This document shows positions 10,032 through 18,512 of a stretch of 64,000 nt of DNA, piece by piece. This stretch comes from an uncultured Paracoccaceae bacterium (GTDB lineage: Bacteria; Pseudomonadota; Alphaproteobacteria; Rhodobacterales; Rhodobacteraceae), in contig CANMQJ010000008.1 in assembly GCA_947500005.1 (NCBI GenBank), positions 170,828 through 234,827 of the forward strand, read 5' to 3'. Numbering within the stretch: the stretch's first letter is position 1; each line of letters opens with the position of its first letter. The notes beneath the pieces are model-generated. The model worked only from the letters and a program-made list of their open reading frames with translations. It had not been told where the DNA came from and made no database searches. The position numbers and the translations under genes were made by a program.

Positions 10032-10789
10032 ACTGGTCCGCGATCGGCGCCATATACCGATTTGAGATGTCGCGCTTCTTTCGCACGCTGACGCAGAGTT
10101 TCATCTCGCCGGTGCTGTCCACGTCGCTGTACTTCGTGGTCTTCGGCACCGCCATCGGCAGCCGCATCCAGGAGGTCGAGGGCGTGTCCTATGGCGCGTT
10201 CATCGTGCCGGGGCTGATCATGCTGTCGGTGGTGATGCTGGCCATCTCCAACGCCTCGTTCGGGATCTATTTCCCGAAATTCATCGGCACGATCTACGAG
10301 CTGCTCTCGGCGCCGGTGAATTTCATCGAGATCGTGGTGGGCTACGTTGGCGCGGCGGCGACCAAGTCGCTGTTCGTGGGGGTGGTGATCCTGATCACGG
10401 CCAGCTTCTTCGTCGAGTTGAGGATCGAGCATCCGCTGGCCATGGTGGCCTTTCTCGTGCTGACCTGCCTGAGCTTCTCGCTGCTGGGGTTCATCGTCGG
10501 CATCTGGGCCAGCAATTTCGAACAGATGTCGCTGATCCCGCAGCTGGTGGTGACGCCGCTGATCTTCCTGGGCGGGACGTTTTATTCAATCTCGATGCTG
10601 CCGCCGGTTTGGCAGACGATCACGCTGTTCAATCCTGTGGTCTACCTGATCTCGGGTTTTCGCTGGTCGTTCTACGGGATGGCGGATGTGCCCATTCTGG
10701 CGAGCCTTGCGGCCATTGTCGGGTTCACCGGTTTGTGCCTTGCGGTGATCTGGTGGATCTTTCGCACCGGCTGGCGCATCCGGAGTTGA
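10028..10789 (+). CDS. ABC-2 type exporter, permease subunit (YadH-like)
   Basis: Membrane partner of the preceding ATPase, 253 residues with about six hydrophobic helices and the ABC-2 arrangement: amphipathic N-terminus ([15 protein letters not shown]), then [14 protein letters not shown], and the late [17 protein letters not shown] motif seen in NodJ/YadH-type permeases. The start codon overlaps the ATPase stop as ATGA. Its size is close to E. coli YadH (256). The pair probably forms a homodimeric-membrane exporter; the cargo is not known. Confidence 0.9.
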
Positions 10790-10899
10790 GCGCGGCGGCG
10801 TGGCATTTGCGCCCCCGCGCGAAACGAATCCGGGTTCCGCGACGTTTCCCGCTGCCCGGTGTCTTGTTAACCGGCTGACGGCATTCTACATCGGGCTTC

Positions 10900-11697
10900 A
10901 TGAAACTGCGGTTGCCCTTCATCAAAAATCCGCCCCTTGTCTCGATCGTCCGGCTCTCGGGCGCAATCGGCATGGCCGGGCGCGGCTCGATCAGCGATGC
11001 CACGTTGCGGCCCCTGCTGGAAAAGGCGTTTCGCCGGGGCAAGCCCGCGGCCGTGGCGCTGGAGATCAACTCTCCGGGCGGCTCCCCGGTGCAAAGCTCG
11101 CTGATCGGCGCGCGCATCCGGCGGCTGGCCGAGGAGACCGAGGTTCCGGTCTATGCCTTCGTCGAGGATGTCGCTGCCTCGGGCGGGTATTGGCTGGCGG
11201 CGGCGGCGGACGAGATCTGGGCCGATGACAGCTCGGTCCTGGGGTCGATCGGGGTGATCTCGGCGGGGTTCGGGGCACATGTCTTCCTCGCCCGGCAGGG
11301 CGTGGAGCGACGCATCCATACCGCAGGCAAGTCCAAGTCTTTCATGGACCCGTTCACGCCCGAGAAGAAGGAAGACGTGGCGCGGCTGGAGCGGCTGCTG
11401 GAGGATATCCACGCCAATTTCATCACCCATGTGAAGGATCGCCGGGGCGACAAGCTCTCGACCGAGGAAGAGCTGTTCACCGGCGAGATCTGGCTGGCCC
11501 GGCGCGCCGCTGAACTGGGCCTGATCGAGGGCGTGGGGCATCTGAAGCCCAAGATGCAGGAACGGTTCGGCGACAAGGTGCAATTCCGCCGCTATAGCGT
11601 GCGCCGCCCCTTCTGGTCGCGCTTCGGCGCGGAGGTGACGCAGGACGTCCTGGCCGGGATCGAGGAGCGGGCGAGCTTCGCGCGTTTCGGGCTCTGA
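10900..11697 (+). CDS. S49 family serine peptidase (SppA/SohB-like)
   Basis: A 265-residue protein of the signal-peptide-peptidase-A fold without an obvious transmembrane anchor. The nucleophile is Ser94 in VAASGGYWLAAAAD and the general base is probably Lys146 in GKSKSFMDPF; the 52-residue spacing equals that in bacterial SppA. The ALEINSPGGSP segment at about 53-63 is also conserved. It may degrade remnant signal peptides or other membrane-associated peptides. A small zinc-ribbon membrane protein and a CaCA exchanger follow immediately, the first after only 1 nt and the second overlapping by ATGA, so the three are likely cotranscribed. Confidence 0.88.
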   Translation: MKLRLPFIKNPPLVSIVRLSGAIGMAGRGSISDATLRPLLEKAFRRGKPAAVALEINSPGGSPVQSSLIGARIRRLAEETEVPVYAFVEDVAASGGYWLAAAADEIWADDSSVLGSIGVISAGFGAHVFLARQGVERRIHTAGKSKSFMDPFTPEKKEDVARLERLLEDIHANFITHVKDRRGDKLSTEEELFTGEIWLARRAAELGLIEGVGHLKPKMQERFGDKVQFRRYSVRRPFWSRFGAEVTQDVLAGIEERASFARFGL

Positions 11698-11698
11698 C

Positions 11699-11869
11699 GT
11701 GATCCTCAAGATCGTCTCTCTCTTCCTCGTGGTCATGGCCGTTCTGGCGATCTTCGGCAAGCTCCGCTTTCCAGGGCAGAAACGGCTGGCCTCGGCGCGC
11801 TGCCCGCGCTGCGGGCGGTTCCGCATCGGCAAGGGCCCGTGTGCCTGTGGACATGGAGGTCGCAAATGA
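11699..11869 (+). CDS. Small membrane protein with a four-cysteine zinc ribbon
   Basis: A 56-residue frame starting with GTG one base after the S49 peptidase stop and ending in an ATGA overlap with the exchanger gene. It has a hydrophobic helix (about 4-19, LKIVSLFLVVMAVLAIF) and then CPRC at 35-38 and CAC at 48-50, a rubredoxin-like or zinc-ribbon arrangement. The tight packing on both sides and the Cys spacing are the arguments that it is a real gene. It lies between a protease and an ion exchanger; no function is assigned. Confidence 0.7.
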   Translation: MILKIVSLFLVVMAVLAIFGKLRFPGQKRLASARCPRCGRFRIGKGPCACGHGGRK

Positions 11870-12825
11870 CGCCATGGCTTCTCTCGGGTCTCGGGCTGGT
11901 CGTCCTGCTTCTGGCGGGCGACGCGCTGGTACGAGGCGCGGTGAACCTGAGCCTTAGGCTGGGCGTGCCCGCGTTGATCGTCAGCCTGACCATCGTGGCC
12001 TTTGGCACCTCGGCGCCCGAGTTGCTTATCGCGATAAAGGCGGTGCAGGAGAACGCGCCGGGCATCGCGCTTGGCAACGTGGTCGGATCGAACACGGCCA
12101 ATATCCTGTTGGTGCTGGGGGTTCCGGCGATCCTGTCCAGGCTGCACACCAGCGAATGCGACACGCGCAAGACCTACGTCTTCATGTTGCTGGCCTCGGT
12201 GCTGTTCATCGCGCTGGCCTTCACCGGATCTTTCACCTGGGTGAGCGGGCTGATCCTGCTGGGCGCGCTTGGCCTGGTGCTGCTGGATGCCTTTCGCGAG
12301 GCCAAGGCCCATCGCAAGGCCGGCAAGGAGGCCGAGGCCGATATCGACATCGAAGAACTTGAGGGTGCAGACCCGGACATGCCCTGGTGGCGGATCGGGG
12401 TCTACCTGGTGCTGGGCCTCGTCGGCCTGCCGATGGGGGCGCATCTGCTGGTAGAGAACGCCACGATCATCGCGCTGACCTATGGCGTGAGCGAGACGGT
12501 GATCGGCCTGACACTGGTGGCGGTGGGCACCTCGCTGCCGGAACTGGCGACGACGGTGATGGCCGCGCTGCGGCGGCAGGCGGATGTCGCGCTGGGCAAC
12601 GTGATCGGGTCGAACATGTTCAACCTTCTGGCCATCGTGGGCATCGCGACCTTCGTGGGCGAGATCCCGGTCGATCCCGAATTCCTGCGCTTCGATCTTT
12701 GGGTGATGCTGGCGGCCTCGGTCCTGATCATTCCCTTCGTCTTTTTCAAGCAGGATATCGGACGCGTCTGGGGCGCGGCCTTGACCACGCTTTACGTGAT
12801 CTATGTGGTGGTCCTCCTGTTCTGA
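11866..12825 (+). CDS. Calcium/sodium antiporter, CaCA family (YrbG-like)
   Basis: Inner-membrane exchanger of 319 residues. It has the two inverted alpha-repeats of the CaCA family: GTSAPELLIAIKAVQ with ALGNVVGSNTANILLVLG (about 46-90), and GTSLPELATTVMAAL with ALGNVIGSNMFNLLAIVG (about 220-260). The acidic residues in each PEL motif bind the cations. An acidic cytoplasmic loop (about 140-170, KEAEADIDIEELEGAD) lies between the halves. The start at 11866 overlaps the small upstream gene by ATGA; the longer open frame from 11839 lies inside that gene. Length is close to E. coli YrbG (325). Confidence 0.9.
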   Translation: MTPWLLSGLGLVVLLLAGDALVRGAVNLSLRLGVPALIVSLTIVAFGTSAPELLIAIKAVQENAPGIALGNVVGSNTANILLVLGVPAILSRLHTSECDTRKTYVFMLLASVLFIALAFTGSFTWVSGLILLGALGLVLLDAFREAKAHRKAGKEAEADIDIEELEGADPDMPWWRIGVYLVLGLVGLPMGAHLLVENATIIALTYGVSETVIGLTLVAVGTSLPELATTVMAALRRQADVALGNVIGSNMFNLLAIVGIATFVGEIPVDPEFLRFDLWVMLAASVLIIPFVFFKQDIGRVWGAALTTLYVIYVVVLLF

Positions 12826-12846
12826 TCCTCAACCGGAGACTTCCGC

Positions 12847-13626
12847 ATGACCCGAGCCCTCGTGACCGGCGCCGGCATCCGTCTTGGCCGCGCCATGGCG
12901 CTGTACCTTGCCCGGAGAGGGCTGGATGTGGCGGTGCATTACGCCAGTTCCGAGGGGCCGGCGCAGGAGGTGGTCGACGAGATCCGAGCAATGGGGCGCA
13001 AGGCCTGCGCGGTCCGCGCCGACCTGCTGGACGAGACCGAGACGCAAGACCTGCTTCCGGCTGCGGCCAGGGCGTTGGGCGGGCCGATCACGCATCTGGT
13101 CAACAATGCCTCGATCTTCGAATACGATACGGTCGAAAGCGCCACGCGCGAAAGCTGGGACCGGCACATGGAAAGCAACCTGCGCGCGCCCTTCGTGCTG
13201 ACGCAGGCGATGGCGGCGCAGGGGCTGGAAGCGGCCGAGGACGAGAATGGCGAGCCGATCGCGGTCGGGCTGATCGTCAACATGATCGACATGCGCGTGC
13301 GCAAGCTGACCCCGGAATTCATGACTTATACATTGGCCAAGATGGGACTGTGGACGCTGACCCGCACGGCGGCACAGGCGTTGACGCCGGCCATTCGCGT
13401 GAACGGGATCGGGCCGGGACCGACCTTGAAGGGGCACCGCCAATCCGAGGCGCATTTCGCGGCGCAGCGGGCGCAGACCATCTCGGGGCGGGGGGCGAAC
13501 CCGTCCGATATCACTGCCGCTTTGGGCTATTTCATGGATGCCCCTGCGGTAACCGGGCAGTTGCTTTGCGTTGACGGCGGGCAGCATCTGGCATGGCGTA
13601 CACCCGATGTTCTGGGGCCGGAATAG
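12847..13626 (+). CDS. SDR family oxidoreductase, pteridine-reductase-like
   Basis: NAD(P)H-dependent short-chain dehydrogenase of 259 residues. The cofactor motif is TGAGIRLGRAMA, whose Arg instead of a second Gly is typical of pteridine reductases and FolM-type dihydromonapterin reductases. The NNAS motif lies near residue 91 and the catalytic YTLAK near 160. The usual SDR Ser position holds VNMIDM, the Asp-containing variant seen in pteridine reductases. Start ATG 12847 follows CCGGAG. It lies 21 nt after the exchanger gene. A role in reducing dihydrobiopterin-like cofactors is an inference from the motif variants. Confidence 0.8.
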   Translation: MTRALVTGAGIRLGRAMALYLARRGLDVAVHYASSEGPAQEVVDEIRAMGRKACAVRADLLDETETQDLLPAAARALGGPITHLVNNASIFEYDTVESATRESWDRHMESNLRAPFVLTQAMAAQGLEAAEDENGEPIAVGLIVNMIDMRVRKLTPEFMTYTLAKMGLWTLTRTAAQALTPAIRVNGIGPGPTLKGHRQSEAHFAAQRAQTISGRGANPSDITAALGYFMDAPAVTGQLLCVDGGQHLAWRTPDVLGPE

Positions 13627-13916
13627 GTAGGGGCCGTGCAAGTTTTGCACCGGTCACATGGCTTTCACGGAAGCGTTACAAAAACGCCTTTGATTTCATA
13701 AACTTGTCCCGAGTTGAAAATAATATCCATTAATACCAGTTGGTTATGGATGTGCTCATTTTTTGTGCAGCTCGACGAAACCGCGATGGAACAAGGGAAA
13801 TTCCGGATGCCCGGAAAGTTATCGGCACAGTTATCCACAGAAACCGTGGATTTGTTTACGCTTGAAACCGCCGCGCCAAGATTGCAGCCGGAGGCGAAGA
13901 ATCATAGTTCGATGAG
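13627..13916 (+). other. AT-richer intergenic region upstream of uvrC
   Basis: This 290-bp gap has clearly lower GC than its surroundings. It contains the inverted repeat GTGCAA-GTT-TTGCAC (13636-13650), a weak hairpin GCGTT/AACGC (13673-13687), an AT-rich tract around 13715-13740, and a consensus DnaA box at 13831-13839. A 68-codon open frame across it has no coding character. It probably holds the uvrC promoter. Confidence 0.5.
13831..13839 (+). promoter_or_regulatory. DnaA-box sequence TTATCCACA
   Basis: A perfect match to the DnaA-box consensus TTATNCACA, with a related TTATCGGCACA sequence 12 bp upstream, about 85 bp before the uvrC start. It may allow DnaA control of uvrC; a replication origin is unlikely because no origin-linked genes are near. 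Confidence 0.45.
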
Positions 13917-15788
13917 ATGACCGAGAAAGACGACACGCAAACCGACTCGCGGCCGACCGGCTATGCCTGCATCCAGAGCTATCTGAGGACGCTGGACGGT
14001 TCTCCGGGCGTCTACAGGATGCTGGATGCGCAGGCGCGCGTTCTCTATGTCGGCAAGGCGCGCAACCTGAAGGCGCGGGTGTCGAACTATGCCCGGCCCG
14101 GACACAGCCCCCGGATCGAGCGGATGATCCGCGAGACCGCCTCGATGATGTTCCTGACCACGCGCACCGAGACCGAGGCGCTGCTGCTGGAACAGAACCT
14201 GATCAAGCAGCTCAAGCCCAAGTACAACGTGCTGCTGCGCGACGACAAAAGTTTTCCCAACATCCTGGTGGCGAAGGATCATGCCTATCCGCAGATCAAG
14301 AAGCATCGCGGCGCGAAGGCCGAGAAGGGGGCCTATTTCGGTCCCTTCGCCAGCGCGGGCGCGGTCAACCGGACGCTGAACCAGCTGCAAAAGGCGTTCC
14401 TGCTGCGCAACTGCTCGGATTCGATGTTCGACAGCCGGACGCGGCCCTGTCTTCTCTACCAGATCAAGCGGTGTTCGGGTCCTTGCGTGGGGCATATCTC
14501 GAAGGCCGAGTATGCTGAAAGCGTGCGCGATGCCGAACGGTTCCTGTCGGGCCGGTCCACCAAGGTGCAGGAGGATCTGGCCGCGCAGATGGCGGAGGCG
14601 TCCGAGGCGATGGAGTTCGAGCGCGCCGCCGCCCTGCGCGATCGCATCCGCGCACTGACCAACGTGCAGAGCGCCCAGGGCATCAATCCGCGCGGCGTGG
14701 CAGAGGCCGACGTGATCGCGCTGCACATGGAGGGCGGGCAGGCCTGCGTTCAGGTCTTCTTCATCCGGGCGAACCAGAACTGGGGCAATCGCGACTTCTA
14801 TCCGCGCGTCGGGCCGGATGTGGGGCCGGCAGAGGTGATGGAGGCGTTCCTCGGCCAGTTCTATGACAACAAGGAACCGCCCCGGCAGCTGATCCTGTCG
14901 GACGCGATCGAGAATGAAGACCTGATGACGCAGGCGTTGAGCGAGAAGGCGGGCCGCAAGGTCGAGATCCTGGTGCCTCAGCGGGGCGAGAAGGCCGAGC
15001 TGGTCTCGGGCGCGCTGCGCAATGCGCGCGAGGCACTGGGGCGACGAATGGCGGAAAGTGCGACGCAGGCCAAGCTGCTGCGCGGGCTGGCCGAGGCCTT
15101 CGATCTGGACGCGCCGCCCGAGCGGATCGAGGTCTATGACAACTCGCACATCCAGGGCACCAACGCGGTGGGCGCAATGATCGTCGCGGGGCCGGACGGG
15201 TTCATGAAGAGCCAGTACCGCAAGTTCAACATCCGTGGAGAGGACCTGACGCCAGGCGACGATTTCGGGATGATGAAGGAGGTGCTGACGCGGCGCTTTA
15301 CCCGGTTGCAGAAAGAGGATCCCGATCGCGACAAGGGGCTGTGGCCCGACCTGTTGCTGATCGACGGCGGCGCCGGGCAGGTGAGCGCCGTGGCCGAGAT
15401 CATGCGCGGCCATGGGGTCGAAGACATCCCCATGGTCGGCGTCGCCAAGGGCATCGACCGCGACCAGGGCAAGGAGGAATTCCACCGGGTGGGGCAGCGT
15501 CCCTTTGCGCTCAAGCGCAACGACCCGGTCCTATATTTCATCCAGCGGCTGCGGGACGAGGCGCACCGGTTCGCCATCGGTACGCATCGGGCCAAGCGGG
15601 CCAAGGCGGTTTCGGCCAACCCGCTGGACGACATCCCCGGCGTCGGCGCCTCGCGCAAACGCGCGCTGCTGGCACATTTCGGCAGCGCCAAGGCGGTGAG
15701 CCGGGCGAACCTGGCCGATCTCAAGGCGGTCGAGGGGATCTCGGCCGGGTTGGCCCAGAAGGTTTACGATTTTTTCCACGAACGCTGA
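13917..15788 (+). CDS. uvrC: Excinuclease ABC subunit C
   Basis: Nuclease of nucleotide excision repair; after UvrAB marks a lesion it cuts the strand on both sides. All domains are visible in 623 residues: the GIY-YIG nuclease for the 3' cut ([21 protein letters not shown], about 30-50), the Cys-rich [15 protein letters not shown] segment (about 178-192), the UVR helices that bind UvrB ([14 protein letters not shown], about 225-240), the RNase-H-like nuclease for the 5' cut ([19 protein letters not shown] and [10 protein letters not shown]), and two C-terminal helix-hairpin-helix motifs ([13 protein letters not shown] and [12 protein letters not shown]). The start at 13917 was chosen from the family N-terminus. 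Confidence 0.97.
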   Translation: MTEKDDTQTDSRPTGYACIQSYLRTLDGSPGVYRMLDAQARVLYVGKARNLKARVSNYARPGHSPRIERMIRETASMMFLTTRTETEALLLEQNLIKQLKPKYNVLLRDDKSFPNILVAKDHAYPQIKKHRGAKAEKGAYFGPFASAGAVNRTLNQLQKAFLLRNCSDSMFDSRTRPCLLYQIKRCSGPCVGHISKAEYAESVRDAERFLSGRSTKVQEDLAAQMAEASEAMEFERAAALRDRIRALTNVQSAQGINPRGVAEADVIALHMEGGQACVQVFFIRANQNWGNRDFYPRVGPDVGPAEVMEAFLGQFYDNKEPPRQLILSDAIENEDLMTQALSEKAGRKVEILVPQRGEKAELVSGALRNAREALGRRMAESATQAKLLRGLAEAFDLDAPPERIEVYDNSHIQGTNAVGAMIVAGPDGFMKSQYRKFNIRGEDLTPGDDFGMMKEVLTRRFTRLQKEDPDRDKGLWPDLLLIDGGAGQVSAVAEIMRGHGVEDIPMVGVAKGIDRDQGKEEFHRVGQRPFALKRNDPVLYFIQRLRDEAHRFAIGTHRAKRAKAVSANPLDDIPGVGASRKRALLAHFGSAKAVSRANLADLKAVEGISAGLAQKVYDFFHER

Positions 15789-15838
15789 CTTGCCATTCCT
15801 GCGCCGCTGGGCTTGGCTGCGCGGCAGGAGGATTTCGA

Positions 15839-16996
15839 ATGGACATCATGCAGGGCTTTCCGCCGCTTGACGAGAACCGAGCCACGCTGGCGAACTGGCG
15901 GCAGCAGCCGTTTTCGTCCTGGGCGTTTCATCATGTGCGCGAGATCGTGCCTTCGGCCGAGATCCGCAACGATCCCGGCGATGTCTGGACGCTGGAGGAT
16001 TGCGCGCCGATCCTGACCTCGGACGAGATCGAGGCGGCGATCGAAGGCACGCAGACCGACGCGCTGGTGGTGCTGCATGAGGGCCGCGTGGCGCATGAGC
16101 TTTACCGCAACGGGATGGGACCGCAGGATCAGCACATCCTCATGTCGGTGTCGAAGTCCATGCTGGGTCTTCTGGCGGGCATCCTGATTGACAAGGGGCT
16201 TCTGGACGTGGGGGCCGAGGTCACGCATTACCTGCCGGAACTGGCCGGAACCGCCTATGCCGGGGCGACGGTGCGCGATGCGCTGGACATGCGGGTGGGC
16301 GTGGCCTTCGAGGAAGATTACGAGGCGACCTCGGGCCCGATCATCGCCTATCGCAAGGCCGCCAACTGGAACCCCGTGGCGCCGGGCGACGACCCGGTCG
16401 ACCTGCGCGGGTTCCAATCGTTGCTGACCGAGAACGATGGCGGGCATGGCGGGCGCTTTCACTATGTCTCGCCGGTGACCGACATGCTGGGATGGCTGTT
16501 GGAGCGGGCGGCCGGCGTGCGCTATGCCGACCTGATGGCCGAGCATCTCTGGCAGCCAATGGGGGCGGAACGGCCCGGCTATATCACGGTGGACCGGATC
16601 GGCGGGGCGCGTGCGGCGGGTGGCATGTGCGTCACGCCGCGCGACCTGGCCCGCGTCGGGCGGCTGATGGCGGCAGGCGGTATGCGCGAGGGACGGCAGG
16701 TGATCCCGCTGGGCTGGCTGGAGGATATCGCCACGCAGGGCGACCGCGCGGCATGGCAGCAGGGGGATTTCGCCGAGAAATTCCCGGGCTTCGACATGTG
16801 TTATCGCTCCAAGTGGTACGTGCATCCCGGCGAGACGCCGCTCATTCACGGGCTGGGCATTCACGGGCAGTTCCTGTTCGTCGACCCGGTGCGCGATCTG
16901 TCCATCGCCTGGGTCTCGTCCGAGGCAGAAGCCGTGAGCGAGATCACCGGGCCGAAGCGGTTCGACCTGGTGGCAAGGCTCCGCGCGGCGCTGTGA
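15839..16996 (+). CDS. Serine hydrolase, beta-lactamase (class C-like) family
   Basis: A 385-residue protein with the penicillin-recognising fold. The nucleophile motif SxxK is SVSKSMLGLL near residues 103-106, and HYVSPVTDML near 205 supplies the tyrosine region. The arrangement is close to 6-aminohexanoate-dimer hydrolases and esterases rather than true beta-lactamases. No signal peptide is seen, so it is likely cytoplasmic. The frame extends upstream into uvrC, but GGCAGGAGG precedes the ATG at 15839. Substrate unknown. Confidence 0.82.
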   Translation: MDIMQGFPPLDENRATLANWRQQPFSSWAFHHVREIVPSAEIRNDPGDVWTLEDCAPILTSDEIEAAIEGTQTDALVVLHEGRVAHELYRNGMGPQDQHILMSVSKSMLGLLAGILIDKGLLDVGAEVTHYLPELAGTAYAGATVRDALDMRVGVAFEEDYEATSGPIIAYRKAANWNPVAPGDDPVDLRGFQSLLTENDGGHGGRFHYVSPVTDMLGWLLERAAGVRYADLMAEHLWQPMGAERPGYITVDRIGGARAAGGMCVTPRDLARVGRLMAAGGMREGRQVIPLGWLEDIATQGDRAAWQQGDFAEKFPGFDMCYRSKWYVHPGETPLIHGLGIHGQFLFVDPVRDLSIAWVSSEAEAVSEITGPKRFDLVARLRAAL

Positions 16997-17042
16997 ACGG
17001 GCTGACCCTTTCCTCTCTCCCTCGGGCGCGGTACACCGGGGC

Positions 17043-17630
17043 ATGATCTGGAACCTGCCAAATATCCTGACCCTGCTGCGCCTGCTGGCCTCGCCCGCGC
17101 TGGCGGTGATGTTCCTCTATTTCGACCGGCCTTATGCGGACTGGTTCGCGTTGATCCTTTTCGCGAGCGCCTCGCTGACCGACTGGATCGACGGCTACCT
17201 CGCCCGTGCCTGGAAGCAGGAGACCAAGATGGGTGCGATGATGGACCCGATCGCCGACAAGGCGATGGTGGTGATCGCGCTGATGATCCTGGTGGGATAC
17301 GCGCAGGAGCACTGGACGCCCTGGCTGGTGCTGCCGGCGACGGTGATCCTGTTCCGCGAGGTCTTCGTCTCGGGGCTGCGGGAATTTTTGGGCGACGTGG
17401 CGGGGACGCTGAAGGTCACCAAGCTGGCCAAGTGGAAGACCACGGCGCAGATGGTTGCCATCGCGGTGCTGTTTGCGCAGGGCATCTTCGAGCATTACGG
17501 GAATCGGGCAGGGGCCGAGTGGACGGGCAATGTAGGCCTCGTGCTGATCTGGATCGCGGCGGCGCTGACGCTGATCACCGGCGTCGACTATCTGCGCAAG
17601 GCGATGCCGCATCTAAAGGAGACGCGCTGA
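17043..17630 (+). CDS. pgsA: CDP-diacylglycerol--glycerol-3-phosphate 3-phosphatidyltransferase
   Basis: Makes phosphatidylglycerol phosphate from CDP-diacylglycerol and glycerol-3-phosphate in the inner membrane. The 195-residue protein carries the full CDP-alcohol phosphotransferase motif: Asp47, Asp50-Gly51, Ala54-Arg55, Gly64, Asp68 and Asp72. The N-terminus NLPNILTLLRL is the usual PgsA start. About five hydrophobic helices are visible. The stop overlaps the moaD start as TGATG, linking phospholipid and molybdopterin genes in one transcript, an arrangement I know from other alphaproteobacteria. Confidence 0.95.
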   Translation: MIWNLPNILTLLRLLASPALAVMFLYFDRPYADWFALILFASASLTDWIDGYLARAWKQETKMGAMMDPIADKAMVVIALMILVGYAQEHWTPWLVLPATVILFREVFVSGLREFLGDVAGTLKVTKLAKWKTTAQMVAIAVLFAQGIFEHYGNRAGAEWTGNVGLVLIWIAAALTLITGVDYLRKAMPHLKETR

Positions 17631-17875
17631 TGGATGTTCTCTATTTCGCATGGGTGCGCGAGAGGATCGGCCTGCCGCGCGAGCGGGTCGAGACGCAGGC
17701 CGCCACCGTTGCCGAACTGGTCGAGGAGCTGCGCGGACGCGAGGCGCGCTACGAAGCGGCCTTTGCCGATCTCTCGGCGCTGCGCGTGGCGCTGGACCAG
17801 GAGTTGTCGGATTTCGAGGCGCCCTTGGACAATGTGCGGGAGGTCGCGTTCTTTCCGCCCATGACGGGGGGCTGA
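17630..17875 (+). CDS. moaD: Molybdopterin synthase sulfur carrier subunit
   Basis: Small ubiquitin-like subunit of 81 residues. Its C-terminal Gly-Gly (PPMTGG) is thiocarboxylated and donates sulfur to precursor Z bound to MoaE. The start MDVLYFAWVRERIGLP is typical of the family. It begins within the pgsA stop (TGATG) and is followed 1 nt later by moaE, so the three are probably translated together. Confidence 0.95.
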   Translation: MDVLYFAWVRERIGLPRERVETQAATVAELVEELRGREARYEAAFADLSALRVALDQELSDFEAPLDNVREVAFFPPMTGG

Positions 17876-17876
17876 G

Positions 17877-18317
17877 ATGCGTGTGCGTGTACAGGAAGAG
17901 CCGTTCGACCTGGGCGCCGAGGCCAATGCCTTTGCCGAGGGGGGGATGGCCAACGGGGCCATCGTCACCTTTACCGGCGTCGTCCGCGACGTGGCGGGCG
18001 GCCTCGCCGCGATGGAGATCGAGCATTATCCGGGCATGACCGAGAAAGCCATCGCCGGGATCGCCGAGGAAGCGCGAACGCGTTGGAACCTGGGCGACGT
18101 GCTGGTGATCCATCGGCATGGCCGGCTGGCGCCGGGCGAGCGGATCATGATGGTCGCCACCGCCGCGCCGCATCGCAAGGACGCCTTCGAGGCGGCGGAA
18201 TACCTGATGGACTACCTCAAGTCGCGCGCGCCCTTCTGGAAGAAGGAGATCACGTCGACGGGGGCGGAATGGGTGGCCGCACGGGATGAGGATGAGGACG
18301 CGCTGACCCGCTGGTAG
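17877..18317 (+). CDS. moaE: Molybdopterin synthase catalytic subunit
   Basis: Large subunit of molybdopterin synthase, 146 residues, which binds precursor Z and accepts sulfur from MoaD. Conserved parts are FTGVVRD near the start, the loop VIHRHGRLAPGE, the HRKDAFEAAEYLMDYLK helix and APFWKKE, whose lysines form the active site. It lies directly behind moaD and ends the pgsA-moaDE group; copy B of the intergenic repeat follows. Confidence 0.96.
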   Translation: MRVRVQEEPFDLGAEANAFAEGGMANGAIVTFTGVVRDVAGGLAAMEIEHYPGMTEKAIAGIAEEARTRWNLGDVLVIHRHGRLAPGERIMMVATAAPHRKDAFEAAEYLMDYLKSRAPFWKKEITSTGAEWVAARDEDEDALTRW

Positions 18318-18338
18318 CGTCCCGTGGCAAGCAGGCCA

Positions 18339-18410
18339 GGGGGCGCTGCCCCCCTCTTGGAGCGTTCCGCGCCAATTCACCCCCCGTCGGTATTTGAAAA
18401 GAGGTGAAGA
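18339..18410 (+). repeat. Intergenic repeat, copy B
   Basis: GGGGG-CGCTG-CCCCC hairpin (18339-18353), a GCG-rich imperfect hairpin, CACCCCCCG and the core GGTATTTGAAAAGAGGTGAAG. It lies after moaE and may end that transcript. Confidence 0.7.
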
Positions 18411-18512
18411 TGCGGCCGCGTGGCCGGTCCGGCAGGCCATGTCGATGCCGCACGTGGGAACAGCCCCCTATGTCAGGCGTTAAACGCCGGAACGCGACAC
18501 CCGGAGGGACAT

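Noticed and set aside
13627..13916. Chromosomal replication origin
   Set aside because: Only one consensus DnaA box and none of the usual origin-linked genes nearby.
13714..13920. 68-codon frame in the uvrC upstream gap
   Set aside because: No ribosome site, no homology pattern, and AT-rich promoter-like sequence.
15341..16996. 551-codon reading of the serine hydrolase starting inside uvrC
   Set aside because: The upstream part is an out-of-frame shadow of uvrC; a strong ribosome site precedes the ATG at 15839.
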